From Gemmobacter serpentinus (GTDB lineage Bacteria; Pseudomonadota; Alphaproteobacteria; Rhodobacterales; Rhodobacteraceae), in the NCBI RefSeq assembly GCF_008973825.1, contig NZ_WCHR01000027.1:1-64000 (forward strand): a stretch of DNA of 64,000 nucleotides. Direction: 5' to 3'. The notes beneath the pieces were generated by a model. The model did not search any database, was not told where the DNA came from, and worked only from the letters and a program-made list of their open reading frames with translations. The position numbers and the translations under genes are program-made. Shown one piece after another: positions 36,549 through 46,405 of the stretch; the stretch's first letter is position 1, and every line of letters starts with the position of its first letter.

Positions 36549-37888
36549 ACCGCCGCCTCGACCGCCGCGACGATACCGTTGACCTCCGCATGAAGCAGCG
36601 CCTCATCCTCGCATTCCGCCATAACGCGGATCAGGGGCTCGGTGCCGGATTTGCGGATCAGGACGCGGCCCTTGCCGGTCAGCCGCGCCTCGGCCTGGGC
36701 AATGCGGGCCTGCACGCTTTCGACGGAAAGTGGTTGTTTATCCGCGCCATAGCGAACGTTCTTCAGAAGCTGTGGCACGGTCTGGAAGCTGGTGGTCAGG
36801 TCCGATGCCGGCTTTCCGGTGCGCGCCATCTCGGCCAGGAATTGCAGCCCCGCCACCAGACCATCGCCGGTGGTGGCGTAATCGGTCATCACGATATGGC
36901 CCGATTGCTCGCCACCAAGGTTGAAGCCGCCGCGCCGCATCGCCTCAACCACATAGCGGTCACCGACCGCCGTGCGTTCCAGCCGCAGCCCGCGCCCCTC
37001 AAGGAACCGTTCAAGCCCGAGGTTCGACATCACCGTCGCGACCAGCGTGTCGCCGCGTAGCCGCCCGTCTTCGGCCCAACGTGCCGCCAAAAGCGCCATG
37101 ATCTGGTCGCCATCGGCCACGCGGCCATTCTGGTCCAGGATCATCACCCGGTCGGCATCGCCATCAAGACTGATGCCGACATGGGCACCATGCGCCACCA
37201 CTGCCTCGGCGGCGGTCTGGGTATGGGTGGAGCCGCAACGCTCATTGATATTGGTGCCGTTCGGATTGACCCCGATCGGGATCACCTCGGCGCCCAGTTC
37301 CCACAGCACATCGGGGGCGGCGCGGTAGGCTGCGCCATTGGCGCAATCCACCACCACTTTCAAACCGTCCAGCCTCAGCCCCGCAGGGAAGGTGGTCTTG
37401 ACGAATTCCTGATAGCGCCCGCGTCCGTCATCGATGCGCTTCGCTCGGCCGATGTTCTGCGGCTGTGCCGGCTGGATCTCGCCTGCCACAATCGCCTCGA
37501 TCTCGGCCTCGGCCTCATCTGACAGCTTGAACCCGTCGGGGCCGAAGAACTTGATCCCGTTATCCTGATGCGGGTTGTGACTGGCCGAAATCATCACGCC
37601 CACATCCGCACGCATCGACCGGGTCAGAAACCCGACCGCAGGCGTCGGCACCGGGCCCAGCAGCAGCACATTCATGCCGGTCGAGGTCAGCCCCGCCGTC
37701 AGCGCATTTTCCAGCATATAGCCGGAAAGGCGCGTATCCTTGCCGATCACCACGCGATGCGCCGCGCTGCCATCCCGGCGGAAATAACGCCCGGCGGCCG
37801 CGCCAAGGCGCAATGCCATCTCGGCGGTCATCGGATAGGTATTGGCCCGACCCCGAACCCCGTCGGTGCCAAAGAGTTTGCGGCTCAT
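36545..37888 (-). CDS. glmM: Phosphoglucosamine mutase
   Basis: The 447-aa enzyme converts glucosamine-6-phosphate to glucosamine-1-phosphate. It starts [19 protein letters not shown]. It has the active-site serine loop [20 protein letters not shown] near residue 100, the metal-binding [11 protein letters not shown] near 240, and the phosphate-binding [14 protein letters not shown] at the end. It overlaps folP upstream and the GT8 gene downstream by 4 bases each. Together with glmS and glmU in this window it completes the route to UDP-GlcNAc. Confidence 0.97.
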   Translation of the reverse strand: MSRKLFGTDGVRGRANTYPMTAEMALRLGAAAGRYFRRDGSAAHRVVIGKDTRLSGYMLENALTAGLTSTGMNVLLLGPVPTPAVGFLTRSMRADVGVMISASHNPHQDNGIKFFGPDGFKLSDEAEAEIEAIVAGEIQPAQPQNIGRAKRIDDGRGRYQEFVKTTFPAGLRLDGLKVVVDCANGAAYRAAPDVLWELGAEVIPIGVNPNGTNINERCGSTHTQTAAEAVVAHGAHVGISLDGDADRVMILDQNGRVADGDQIMALLAARWAEDGRLRGDTLVATVMSNLGLERFLEGRGLRLERTAVGDRYVVEAMRRGGFNLGGEQSGHIVMTDYATTGDGLVAGLQFLAEMARTGKPASDLTTSFQTVPQLLKNVRYGADKQPLSVESVQARIAQAEARLTGKGRVLIRKSGTEPLIRVMAECEDEALLHAEVNGIVAAVEAAV

Positions 37889-38898
37889 GTCCGGTCTCCC
37901 ACAGTTACGGAGCGCCACAGGGCAAGGGCCTGCCGGGTCTCCCACACATCATGCACGCGCAGAACCTGCGCGCCCTGCGCCACCCCCGCCAATGCCACGG
38001 CAACCGAGCCGGGCGTGCGACGGGTGGCATCGCTTTCGGCCCCAAGCGTGCCGATGAACTTCTTGCGGCTGACGCCCAGCAGGATCGGGCAGCCAAGGCC
38101 GTGAAACAGGCTAAGACCGCGGATCAGCGTCAGATTATGCGTCAGCGTCTTGCCGAACCCGATGCCGGGATCGACCATGATCCGGTCGCGCGGAATGCCC
38201 GCCGCCTCGGCCTCGGCCACGCGAGCGGCAAGGAAGTCATACACATCCAGCAACACATCCTCATATTGAGGATCGTCCTGCATGGTCTGCGGTGCGCCTT
38301 GCGCGTGCATCAGGCAGACCGGGACACCGCTTTGCGCGGTGACATCCTTCAGACGCGGGTCAAAGCCGAACGCCGCCACATCGTTGACGATGCTGGCACC
38401 TGCGGCCAAGGCGGCCTCGGCCACGGCAGATTTGCGGGTGTCGATGGAAATCACGGTCTCGATCCCGCCTGCGCGCAAGGCCGCGATCACCGGCGCGGTG
38501 CGGCTGATCTCTTCACCCACCGGCACTTCGGCGGCACCCGGGCGGGTGCTTTCGCCGCCAATATCCAGAATCTCGGCCCCTGCCCCGGCCATCTCGCGGC
38601 CCTGACGCAAGGCGGCCTCGGGTGCCATGAAACGGCCCCCGTCGCTGAAGCTGTCCGGCGTCACGTTCAGGATGCCCATGAGGCGCGGGCGATCCATCGT
38701 CAGCCCGGCAAAATCGGCGCGCGGTGCGCTCAGCCGCTCACGAATGGCTTCGGGCAGATCGCTGACGGCAATCAGGTCCGGCGCGGCATCGCGGGCCAGC
38801 ACCTCGACCCGGTCGAACCAGAGCCAGCCGCCCGCCAAGGAGAGCGCGCCCTTCGGGCGGGCCGGATCCGACATCGGAATGGGACGATAATATTTCAT
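37885..38898 (-). CDS. folP: Dihydropteroate synthase
   Basis: The 337-aa enzyme joins p-aminobenzoate to the pterin diphosphate in folate synthesis. Motifs are [60 protein letters not shown] and GVSRKKFIG. The N-terminal 60 residues ([20 protein letters not shown]) precede the TIM barrel. It overlaps glmM by 4 bases and follows folB by 43 bases, consistent with one operon. Confidence 0.96.
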   Translation of the reverse strand: MKYYRPIPMSDPARPKGALSLAGGWLWFDRVEVLARDAAPDLIAVSDLPEAIRERLSAPRADFAGLTMDRPRLMGILNVTPDSFSDGGRFMAPEAALRQGREMAGAGAEILDIGGESTRPGAAEVPVGEEISRTAPVIAALRAGGIETVISIDTRKSAVAEAALAAGASIVNDVAAFGFDPRLKDVTAQSGVPVCLMHAQGAPQTMQDDPQYEDVLLDVYDFLAARVAEAEAAGIPRDRIMVDPGIGFGKTLTHNLTLIRGLSLFHGLGCPILLGVSRKKFIGTLGAESDATRRTPGSVAVALAGVAQGAQVLRVHDVWETRQALALWRSVTVGDRT

Positions 38899-38941
38899 CG
38901 CCCCGAATTAGGCCCAAGCCCGGTTACAGGCAAGGCCGGGT

Positions 38942-39850
38942 TCAGGCGCGCTCAATCCCCACGCGACTTCCCGCCGGAACTGTTACATCGCCGTGAACGA
39001 TCAAGGCCTCGGCCGCGGTCAGTTCTGCCAGCCACAGCGAAAGCGCCACCGGCTCGCGCGAATGGGGGCCGTCCACCACATCCAGCACCAGCTTTGACGG
39101 TGCCCAGACGATCATCTGGCCATGTTTCATCGCCCAGTCGATTTCCGTCCGCGTCGCCACAACCACGCAACGCGGATCGCGCGCCGCCAGCCGCCAGGCG
39201 TTTTGCTCGATCGCCAGCAGGTCAACCCGGCGCTGCGTCGGCTTGTGCCCGGTCTGCGGCACCTCCGTATCGGGCAGGCCCACGGTCAGGATCACCGGCA
39301 GGCCGCGCGCCTGCCAGCCATCCAGCCGGACCGAGAGATCCGGCGCAGCAATCGCGGCATTGTCCAGATAGACGACCAGCGGATGCAGAGCCTGCATCAT
39401 CCCCTCGCTGTCCACTGCGCGCAACGGCGCCTCTGCCCGCGAGCGCGCGATCTCCACCCCAAGCGCACCCGGGCCGCGATCCAGCTTTTCCACCCGCACG
39501 AAAGCACGCATCGCCTGCGGCTCTGCCAGAATGCGCTCGGCCACCCGCGCGGCCAGCGTCTCCAAAAGGTTCAACCTCTCATCCGACAATTCTGCCGCAA
39601 TGGCCTCGGTGATGCGATCATAGCTGAGGATGCGGTCGACATCATCCTCCAGCGGTTCGGGCTGAGGGCGCACCTCGACCACGACATTGAAGCGCAGGCG
39701 TTGGGGGCGACCGCGTTCCTGCTGAAACGCCCCGATATCGGCATCGACCACATGGTCGCGCAGCGAAATCCGGTCGCGCGGATCGGCCGAGGCCGAGGCC
39801 AGACTGCGCTCTTCGGGATGGGCAAAGGCAAGGCGGATATCGCTGGTCAT
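38942..39850 (-). CDS. folB: Dihydroneopterin aldolase with C-terminal extension
   Basis: The 302-aa protein starts MTSDIRLAFAHPEERSLASA. Residues about 25-135 are a dihydroneopterin aldolase domain: RISLRDHVVDADIGAFQQER, DRILSYDRITEAIAAEL and LNLLETLAARVAERIL with the conserved Tyr and Glu. A further 150-170 residues have no domain I can name (LHPLVVYLDNAAIAAPDLSV, KHGQMIVWAPSKLVLDVVDG); ordinary FolB is about 120 aa. It leads the operon that includes folP. Confidence 0.87.
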   Translation of the reverse strand: MTSDIRLAFAHPEERSLASASADPRDRISLRDHVVDADIGAFQQERGRPQRLRFNVVVEVRPQPEPLEDDVDRILSYDRITEAIAAELSDERLNLLETLAARVAERILAEPQAMRAFVRVEKLDRGPGALGVEIARSRAEAPLRAVDSEGMMQALHPLVVYLDNAAIAAPDLSVRLDGWQARGLPVILTVGLPDTEVPQTGHKPTQRRVDLLAIEQNAWRLAARDPRCVVVATRTEIDWAMKHGQMIVWAPSKLVLDVVDGPHSREPVALSLWLAELTAAEALIVHGDVTVPAGSRVGIERA

Positions 39851-39973
39851 TCTGGCTGGCCTCCGGGCCATTGGATCTGGCGCGAACCTAGCCGCGCCAG
39901 CACGTCATGCCCTGCCCCTGCGCGGCAGGCAAGCGATCCCGAACGACATCTCGTCAGATCGCCTGCAACCCGT

Positions 39974-40726
39974 TCATTGCCTGTAGAACAGATGTGCCCC
40001 GATAGAGGCCGTGCGATCAAAGCGTCGCGACCAATCCGGGCGCACGCCAACCGTATGAAAATGGGTCGCCCCCGATGTCAGTGCGCGCGGCGCGCCATCC
40101 ATCATGATACGCGCGATCTTGCCTGCCCGGATCCAGGCCCCGCGTTCGCTCACGCGGTCGGATTTGCCATCGCAGGTGAAAGAAAACTGGCAGCCGCCCT
40201 TGCCGCCCTGCTGCACAACGCCGCAGATCGAGCGAGGATAGGCCGGGCTGTCGACCCGGTTCAGGATCACTTCGGCCACCGCGAACTGACCACGGATCGT
40301 CTCGCCGCGTGCCTCATGGTAAAGGGCGGTCGCAAGGCATTGCCATTGCTCATTGCCTGACGCGACCGGCAGGGTGTCCACAAATCCCGCATCATAGCGC
40401 ACCACGCCCGGCAGGCTGGCTTTCGGCATTTCGGCATCGGCCCTGGCCGAGACCTTCATCACGGATGCCGCTACCGGTTTGGCTGCGGCTTTGGCGGCCC
40501 CATTCGCCGCAGGCTTCGGTTGGCCGACCCCGCCGGCAATCGCTGCCAGACGCGCTGGTGCCACCTTGTCCAGCGCCGCCTTCTCGACCCCCAGCAACGA
40601 GGTCATGCGGCCATCCAGACCCGCCTGCGGGTCGTTCGACTGGCTCACCGTAACATCGGCGAAGGCCGCTCCACTGAGGACGAGCGTGGCGAAAACCGCC
40701 GTCGTCCAGCCTTGGGCTAAGCACAT
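39974..40726 (-). CDS. SleB-type cell wall hydrolase
   Basis: The 250-aa secreted protein has a signal peptide (TTAVFATLVLSGAAFA). An Ala/Pro/Lys-rich linker leads to a SleB hydrolase domain (about 125-245) with LATALYHEARGETIRGQFAV, whose Glu in HEARGE is the likely catalytic residue, then PRSICGVVQQGGKGGCQFSF and GATHFHTVGVRPDWSRRF. It should cut peptidoglycan glycan strands. The start at 40726 is placed by the signal peptide; the frame opens further upstream without it. Confidence 0.88.
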   Translation of the reverse strand: MCLAQGWTTAVFATLVLSGAAFADVTVSQSNDPQAGLDGRMTSLLGVEKAALDKVAPARLAAIAGGVGQPKPAANGAAKAAAKPVAASVMKVSARADAEMPKASLPGVVRYDAGFVDTLPVASGNEQWQCLATALYHEARGETIRGQFAVAEVILNRVDSPAYPRSICGVVQQGGKGGCQFSFTCDGKSDRVSERGAWIRAGKIARIMMDGAPRALTSGATHFHTVGVRPDWSRRFDRTASIGAHLFYRQ

Positions 40727-40957
40727 TAACTCTGTTCCCGGTCCTGTTCCGCGCCGCCGCTCAAAGGGGTAAAAACCGACCTTTCTCACGGCAACAGTCG
40801 CGGCGCTTAGCCCGGAACGGGGGCCAGAGTCCACCCTAGTGGCAAAAATGTCACTTCAAATCGGCGCATTCTGGCCGAACCATGCCAATCTCATGACAGA
40901 AAAATGCAAGCGATTTCGCCTGCAAATACAGGGAATCGCGTTACATTTTTGACATGA

Positions 40958-43498
40958 TTACAATTTGGGATCAATCAGCGCCAAATGTGCCGCCGCAAGC
41001 CGCGCCTGCGGCACGCGGTAAGGCGAGCAGCTGACATAAGTGAAGCCCGCCTTGCGGCAAAACGCGATTGATTCGGGATTGCCGCCATGCTCGCCGCAGA
41101 TCGACAATGTCAGGTCCGGACGGGTGGCCCGACCGCGATCCGCGCCGATATGCAGCAGCTCCCCCACACCGTCGACATCCAGGATATGGAACGGGTCTTC
41201 GGGGAAGACACCTTCCTGCACATAGGTATTCATGAACCGCCCGGCATCGTCACGCGACAGGCCATAGGTCATCTGCGTCAGGTCATTGGTGCCGAAAGAC
41301 AGGAAAGCCGCGTGTTGCGCGATCTCGCCCGCGCGCAAAGCCGCGCGCGGTGTCTCTACCATGACACCCAGCCGATAGTCGAAATCCACCCCGGTCTTGG
41401 TGCGCACGGCAGCCGCCACCTGATCGACGCGGGTCTTCACCAGCTCCACCTCGCGGCGGGCGGAGACCAGCGGGATCATGATCTCGGGCACCGCCGGGGC
41501 ACCGGCGCGCGCGGCCTCCACCGTGGCCTCGAAGATCGCGCGGGCCTGCATGTCATAGATCTCGGGCAGCACGACGCCCAAACGCACGCCGCGCATTCCC
41601 AGCATCGGGTTGAATTCCGCCAGGGCCTCGGCCCGGCGCGTCACCTCTGACAGTGGACGATCCAGCGCCTCGGCCAGTTCGCGCAGACCCTCGCGGGAAT
41701 GCGGCAGGAATTCGTGCAAGGGCGGATCAAACAGCCGGATGCAGACCGGCAGGCCCTGCATGATCTCGAACAGCTGGATGAAATCGGCCCGCTGGATCGG
41801 CAGCAGACGCGCCAGCGCCGCCGCCCGGTCCTGCGATGTATCGGCAAAGATCATCTCGCGCATGACGATCAGACGATCCTCGTCAAAGAACATGTGTTCG
41901 GTGCGGCACAGCCCGATGCCCTCGGCACGGAAGTCGCGCGCGGTCTGCGCATCCGAGGGCGTGTCGGCATTGGCCCGAATGCCGATATCGCGCAACTCAT
42001 CCGCCCATTGCAGAAGCTGACGAAACGCCTCGTCCTGCGCGGGCGGCAGCATCTCGGCCGCCCCCACCAGCGCCTCGCCAGTGGTGCCATCAATCGTGAT
42101 CACATCGCCTTCTCGGAAGATGCGACCGTCCCGCCCCTGGAATTTTTTATCCTTCAAATCCAGTCGGATATCGGATGCCCCCACGATGCAGGGCAGGCCC
42201 AGGCCGCGCCCGATCACCGCGGCATGGCTGGTCATGCCGCCGCGTTCGGTCAGCACGCCAACCGCCGAATGCATCCCGCGAATATCCTCGGGCGCGGTCT
42301 CGCGCCGCACCAGAATGCAGGGCTCCCCGCGTGAGGCAGAGGCCTGCGCCGCCTGCGAGGTGAAGACCACCCGCCCGACCGCCGCGCCGGGGCTTGCGGC
42401 AATGCCGCGCGTGATGACATCGCGCGGCCCGCGCGGATCGACCTGCGGGTGCAAAAGTTCCGACAGCGCGCGCGGCTCGACCCGCAACACCGCCTCGGAC
42501 GGGCTGATCACGCCATCCCGCGCCAATGCCACCGCGATGCGAAGCCCTGCGCGCGAGGATCGCTGCACCTTCACCGCATCCAGCACCGCCAGCTTGCCAT
42601 CCTCGATGGTGAACTCGATCTGCATCTCCTCGCGCAGCCTTGCGCGACAGGCGGCACCATGGCGCACCAGTTCGGCAAAGATTTCGGGTGCCAGCTCCTC
42701 CAGCGAGGGGCCGCGCTTGTCGCGGGTCAGAAACAGCGCCTCGCCCTTGGTCAGCGCATCGCGCCCCTGACTTTGGCCAAGATAGCGCCCCTTCACCAAG
42801 GGTTCGCCGGTTGCGGGGTCGACAAACTGGATCACCCCCGACCCCGAAATCCCCTGCCCGATGCCCTGCGCCATTTTCTGCACCACAAGACCCAGTGCTG
42901 CCTCGGCCGGTGCCCCCTTGGCTTGCCGCAGCAGCCGCGCGGTCGTGCCTTCCCAAGCCCGCGCCATGGAACGCAGCACATCCGCCAATTGCCGGGCCGG
43001 ATCTTCGGGGAAGGGCTCGTCCATCTCGCTCTGGTAAGAACGCAGCGCATCGCGCAAGCCTTCGGCCGACACCGCCTGCCCCTCGAACATATCGGGGTCA
43101 AGGCGCGCGACATGCACCGCATAGCCCTGCACGAAACGCAGATAGAGCGCATCCGCCGCCGCCTGCCCATGGGTTTCGGCCAGTTTCGCGTGCAGCGCAC
43201 CGTTCAGCCCGATATTCAGAATCGTGGCAGGCCCGCCCCAATCCGGGTTCTCCGGCGAGGGTCGCACCGAGATCAGCGGCGCAGGCCCGAATTGCGCCAG
43301 AATGCCGGCGCAATCGACCATCTGCCCCGAGGCGATGGCCCGCACAGTGGTCGCGGGCAACGAGACGGTTTCCGGCACCGGAAGCTCCAGCCGGGTCAGG
43401 CGCTGCAGGCATTTCGCGCGCCAGCCATGCCGCGGCGTGGTGATCTGCGCCGAAGGCGTGATGACGGTGAAATCGGTAAGGAATTCGGTTTTCTGCAC
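40958..43498 (-). CDS. Pyruvate phosphate dikinase-like protein, divergent N-terminus
   Basis: In this 846-aa protein the phosphohistidine domain has GGMTSHAAVIGRGLGLPCIV with the catalytic His. The C-terminal PEP-binding barrel has GLCRTEHMFF, LSFGTNDLTQMTYGLSRDD and CGEHGGNPESIAFCRKAGF. The N-terminal nucleotide-binding region lacks the standard GGKGANLAEM opening. It carries SVRPSPENPDWGGPATILN where PPDK normally has SVRSGA and MPGMMDTVLN. It may have lost or changed ATP use, so ppdK is not assigned. The start is GTG 43498, with AAAGG about 7 bases upstream. Confidence 0.85.
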   Translation of the reverse strand: MQKTEFLTDFTVITPSAQITTPRHGWRAKCLQRLTRLELPVPETVSLPATTVRAIASGQMVDCAGILAQFGPAPLISVRPSPENPDWGGPATILNIGLNGALHAKLAETHGQAAADALYLRFVQGYAVHVARLDPDMFEGQAVSAEGLRDALRSYQSEMDEPFPEDPARQLADVLRSMARAWEGTTARLLRQAKGAPAEAALGLVVQKMAQGIGQGISGSGVIQFVDPATGEPLVKGRYLGQSQGRDALTKGEALFLTRDKRGPSLEELAPEIFAELVRHGAACRARLREEMQIEFTIEDGKLAVLDAVKVQRSSRAGLRIAVALARDGVISPSEAVLRVEPRALSELLHPQVDPRGPRDVITRGIAASPGAAVGRVVFTSQAAQASASRGEPCILVRRETAPEDIRGMHSAVGVLTERGGMTSHAAVIGRGLGLPCIVGASDIRLDLKDKKFQGRDGRIFREGDVITIDGTTGEALVGAAEMLPPAQDEAFRQLLQWADELRDIGIRANADTPSDAQTARDFRAEGIGLCRTEHMFFDEDRLIVMREMIFADTSQDRAAALARLLPIQRADFIQLFEIMQGLPVCIRLFDPPLHEFLPHSREGLRELAEALDRPLSEVTRRAEALAEFNPMLGMRGVRLGVVLPEIYDMQARAIFEATVEAARAGAPAVPEIMIPLVSARREVELVKTRVDQVAAAVRTKTGVDFDYRLGVMVETPRAALRAGEIAQHAAFLSFGTNDLTQMTYGLSRDDAGRFMNTYVQEGVFPEDPFHILDVDGVGELLHIGADRGRATRPDLTLSICGEHGGNPESIAFCRKAGFTYVSCSPYRVPQARLAAAHLALIDPKL

Positions 43499-43686
43499 TG
43501 CGGCACCTTTTGCGTTGCACGCAAGATAGACGGATCGCTTCGCCGCGCAAGCGCCATGCGTCATCGCGCTGTCATGCAAAGAGAAAGGGGGCATTCCCGC
43601 CCCCCTCTGGGGCCAGCGGCCCCCTTCAACAAAGGGGCACGCAGAGGAGATCAGGAAAACGAAGTGGAAAGCGAAAACGCCCTGTT

Positions 43687-43732
43687 CTCATCTGTTCCCA
43701 AATATCCCGGAGGCGCGGGGGCTGGCCCCCGC
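43687..43732 (-). terminator. Hairpin and tail downstream of glyS
   Basis: GCGGGGGC (43715-43722) and GCCCCCGC (43725-43732) form an 8-base stem. On the minus strand it is followed by a tail, GGATATTTGGGAACAGATGA (43707-43688), like the elements at 31973 and 61088. A second similar GC hairpin lies near 43747-43766. All lie downstream of the glyS stop. Confidence 0.65.
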
Positions 43733-43833
43733 TGTCCTGGGCTTTGCGCGGGGGCTGGCCCCTGCTGCCCTGACGTATCCGGCCCGGCTCGCGGTGGCTT
43801 TCGCCACATGCCGGACCCGATCCTTGGCCGAGA

Positions 43834-45927
43834 TCAGCCCTCGACCTTGGTCAGATCGGCGACCTGCCCCACCAGCGCGCGGATGCTGTGCAACAGGTTC
43901 AGCCGATTGCGGCGCACGATCTGATTGTCGGTATTGATCTGCACCGCCGTGAAGAAGGCATCGATCGGCGCGCGCAGCTTGGCCATCGCGGCCATCGCGC
44001 CCGCGAAATCCTCGGCCGCCATGGCGGGCTTGATTGCCGCAGCCCCCGCATCGAGGGCCGCGAACAGTGCGCGCTCCTCATCGGTTTCGGCGAACTTCAC
44101 CTCGGCCCCGAAGGCATATTCGACGCCATCCTTGGCCTCGGCTTGGGACAGGATGTTGTTCGCGCGCTTGAAGCCTTGCAGCAGGTTGGTGCCATCCTCG
44201 GTGCCAAGGAAGGCCTGAAGCGCCTCGGCCCGTTTCACCAGCAGCGTCAGATCGTCATTGCCCGGCATGGCAAGGCAGGCGTCGATCACGTCATGACGGA
44301 TACCCTGATCGCGGAGGAAGACTTTGAGGCGGTCGTGGAAGAAGGCGAGAAGATCGGCAGGCACACCTTCCCAGCTCGCTGCCGACCCGTGATTGACATG
44401 TAGCTGTGCAGCAGCAGAAAAGAGCCGGAGCAACGGAGCGCGCAAACCGTTTTCGATAAGAAGTCGCGAAACGCCCAAAGCTGCACGGCGCAGCGCAAAG
44501 GGATCCTTACTGCCGGTCGGCTTCTCTCCGATGACCCAGAATCCGGACAAAAGGTCCAATTTGTCAGCCAGCGCAACAGCGACTGAAACAAGAGCTTTTG
44601 GCGTGACGTCAGTGGGGCCAAGCGGTTGATAATGTTCGCGTGCGGCAGCCGCAACGCTTTCAGGTTCACCGGCTTCGAGCGCATAATACATGCCCATCAA
44701 ACCCTGCAATTCAGGGAATTCGCCGACCATTGCGCTGCGCAAATCCAGTTTAGCGAGTTTGGCAGCCACTTTCGCGGCATCAATATTTAGACCAGGCATA
44801 AATGGGGCGACATCGTTCACCAACGCGTCCATCCGCGCGATACGGTCGGACTGGCTGCCGAGTTTATTGTGGAAGGTGACGGCTTGCAGCCCCTCTTCCC
44901 ACTCGCCCATGCCCGCCTTGGCGACCCGCAGGTCGTTTTCCCAGAAGAACCGCGCATCCGACAGCCGCGCCGACAGCACCTTGAGATTGCCCTTCAGGAT
45001 CGTCGCGCCACCATCCGCGGTTTCGCGGTTGGCGACCGTCACAAAGCCCTCGATCCGCCCGGTTTTCGGGTTCTTGACCGAGAAGAACTTCTGATGCTCG
45101 CGCATCGAGGTTTGCAGCACCTCGGGCGGCAGATGCAGGAACTCCGCCCCGATAGCCCCCATCAGCACCACCGGCCATTCGACCAGACCCGCCACCTCGG
45201 TCAGCAGCCCCGCATCCGGCACCAGCTCCCATCCGCGCGCAAAGGCCTGATTTTGCGCATCATTCCAGATATGCGCCTCACGCTCGGCGCTATCGAGCAT
45301 GACATAGGCGCGGCGCAGCTTGGCGGCGTAATCGTCGAATGACGACACCGGGAAGCGCGCAGGTGCCATGAAACGGTGCCCGCCGGTGGTATTGCCAGCC
45401 TCGATCCCGTCGATAGTCATCGGCACGACATGCGCGCCGCCCTCATCGCCCAGCAGGCAGATGATCGAATGCAACGGGCGCACCCATTTCAGATTGCCCG
45501 CCCCCCAACGCATGGATTTCGGCCAGGGGAAGTTGCGGATCGTGCGTTCCAGCACCTCGGCCACGATCTCGGCCGCCTGACGGCCGGGCTTTTCGATCAC
45601 GGCGAAATAGACCTCGGCCTTCTTATCTGCGCGCTTTTCCAGTTGTTCCAGCGTCAGGCCGGTAGAGCGCAAAAAGCCCTCCAGCGCCGCGGCTGGCGCA
45701 TCGGTGCGCGGGCCTTTGCGTTCCTCGCGCACGGGGCGGCTTTGCCCGGTCAGCCCGGTCAGCGTCAGCACCAGACGGCGCGGCGTCGAGAAGGCACCCG
45801 CCCCCTCATAGGTCAGCCCGGCCTCGACCAGACCATCCGTCACCAGTTTCTTCAGATTCTCCCGCGCGCTGGCCTGCATCCGGGCCGGGATTTCCTCGGA
45901 GAAAAGCTCAATCAGCAAGTCGGGCAT
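43834..45927 (-). CDS. glyS: Glycyl-tRNA synthetase beta subunit
   Basis: The 697-aa subunit of the heterotetrameric glycyl-tRNA synthetase begins [20 protein letters not shown]. It includes TPRRLVLTLTGL, the central GLVEWPVVLMGAIGAEFLHL and KDPFALRRAALGVSRLL, and a C-terminal anticodon-binding-like region. It overlaps the DUF6446 gene by 20 bases. Residues about 355-530 (roughly 44330-44870) use far more A/T-ending codons than the rest of the gene, although the protein stays conserved and in frame. Confidence 0.97.
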   Translation of the reverse strand: MPDLLIELFSEEIPARMQASARENLKKLVTDGLVEAGLTYEGAGAFSTPRRLVLTLTGLTGQSRPVREERKGPRTDAPAAALEGFLRSTGLTLEQLEKRADKKAEVYFAVIEKPGRQAAEIVAEVLERTIRNFPWPKSMRWGAGNLKWVRPLHSIICLLGDEGGAHVVPMTIDGIEAGNTTGGHRFMAPARFPVSSFDDYAAKLRRAYVMLDSAEREAHIWNDAQNQAFARGWELVPDAGLLTEVAGLVEWPVVLMGAIGAEFLHLPPEVLQTSMREHQKFFSVKNPKTGRIEGFVTVANRETADGGATILKGNLKVLSARLSDARFFWENDLRVAKAGMGEWEEGLQAVTFHNKLGSQSDRIARMDALVNDVAPFMPGLNIDAAKVAAKLAKLDLRSAMVGEFPELQGLMGMYYALEAGEPESVAAAAREHYQPLGPTDVTPKALVSVAVALADKLDLLSGFWVIGEKPTGSKDPFALRRAALGVSRLLIENGLRAPLLRLFSAAAQLHVNHGSAASWEGVPADLLAFFHDRLKVFLRDQGIRHDVIDACLAMPGNDDLTLLVKRAEALQAFLGTEDGTNLLQGFKRANNILSQAEAKDGVEYAFGAEVKFAETDEERALFAALDAGAAAIKPAMAAEDFAGAMAAMAKLRAPIDAFFTAVQINTDNQIVRRNRLNLLHSIRALVGQVADLTKVEG

Positions 45928-46405
45928 TGGGATCTTCTTTCAGCTTTTCGTTGAGCTGGTGCCAGGCATAGGCCTGACCATCAGGGAAAACGGCAATCAC
46001 ACGGTCGATACCGGGATGAATGTCGGCGACCGACAGAAAGGCAATGGCCTCGCCGGTTTGCAAGGCCGTGTCGATCTTGCCCGCATCGAAACAGTCGAAC
46101 CAGGGCGGCGCGATCAGCGGCTCGGCCTTGTCATAGACACGGTAGGTTTCGGTCAACATGCCCTGGCTCAGCGGCGTGTGGAAACAGGCGCGGAACCGCA
46201 GGGGCGAGCTGTCAGCGTCGATCCCGGTCACATTATCTGCCAGAATGACCTCCGGCGCGGTGCCGATGATCGGGGTCAGCGCAATTTCGGCGCCCGGGGT
46301 GAAGGCGACGGGTTCGTAATAGGCGTAAAGCTGGGTATACCAGATGCCCGCCCCTGCCAGCAGTGCCGCAATCACGATGCCGCCCCCGATGAACTTGCCA
46401 TTCAC
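45908..46405 (-). CDS. DUF6446 family membrane-anchored protein
   Basis: The 165-aa protein has an N-terminal hydrophobic anchor ([21 protein letters not shown]). The soluble part holds [20 protein letters not shown] and [10 protein letters not shown]. Proteins of this type lie between glyQ and glyS in Rhodobacterales; their role is not known. It overlaps glyQ by 4 bases and glyS by 20, so translation of the three is coupled. A direct role in the synthetase is not implied by any motif. Confidence 0.82.
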   Translation of the reverse strand: MNGKFIGGGIVIAALLAGAGIWYTQLYAYYEPVAFTPGAEIALTPIIGTAPEVILADNVTGIDADSSPLRFRACFHTPLSQGMLTETYRVYDKAEPLIAPPWFDCFDAGKIDTALQTGEAIAFLSVADIHPGIDRVIAVFPDGQAYAWHQLNEKLKEDPNARLAD

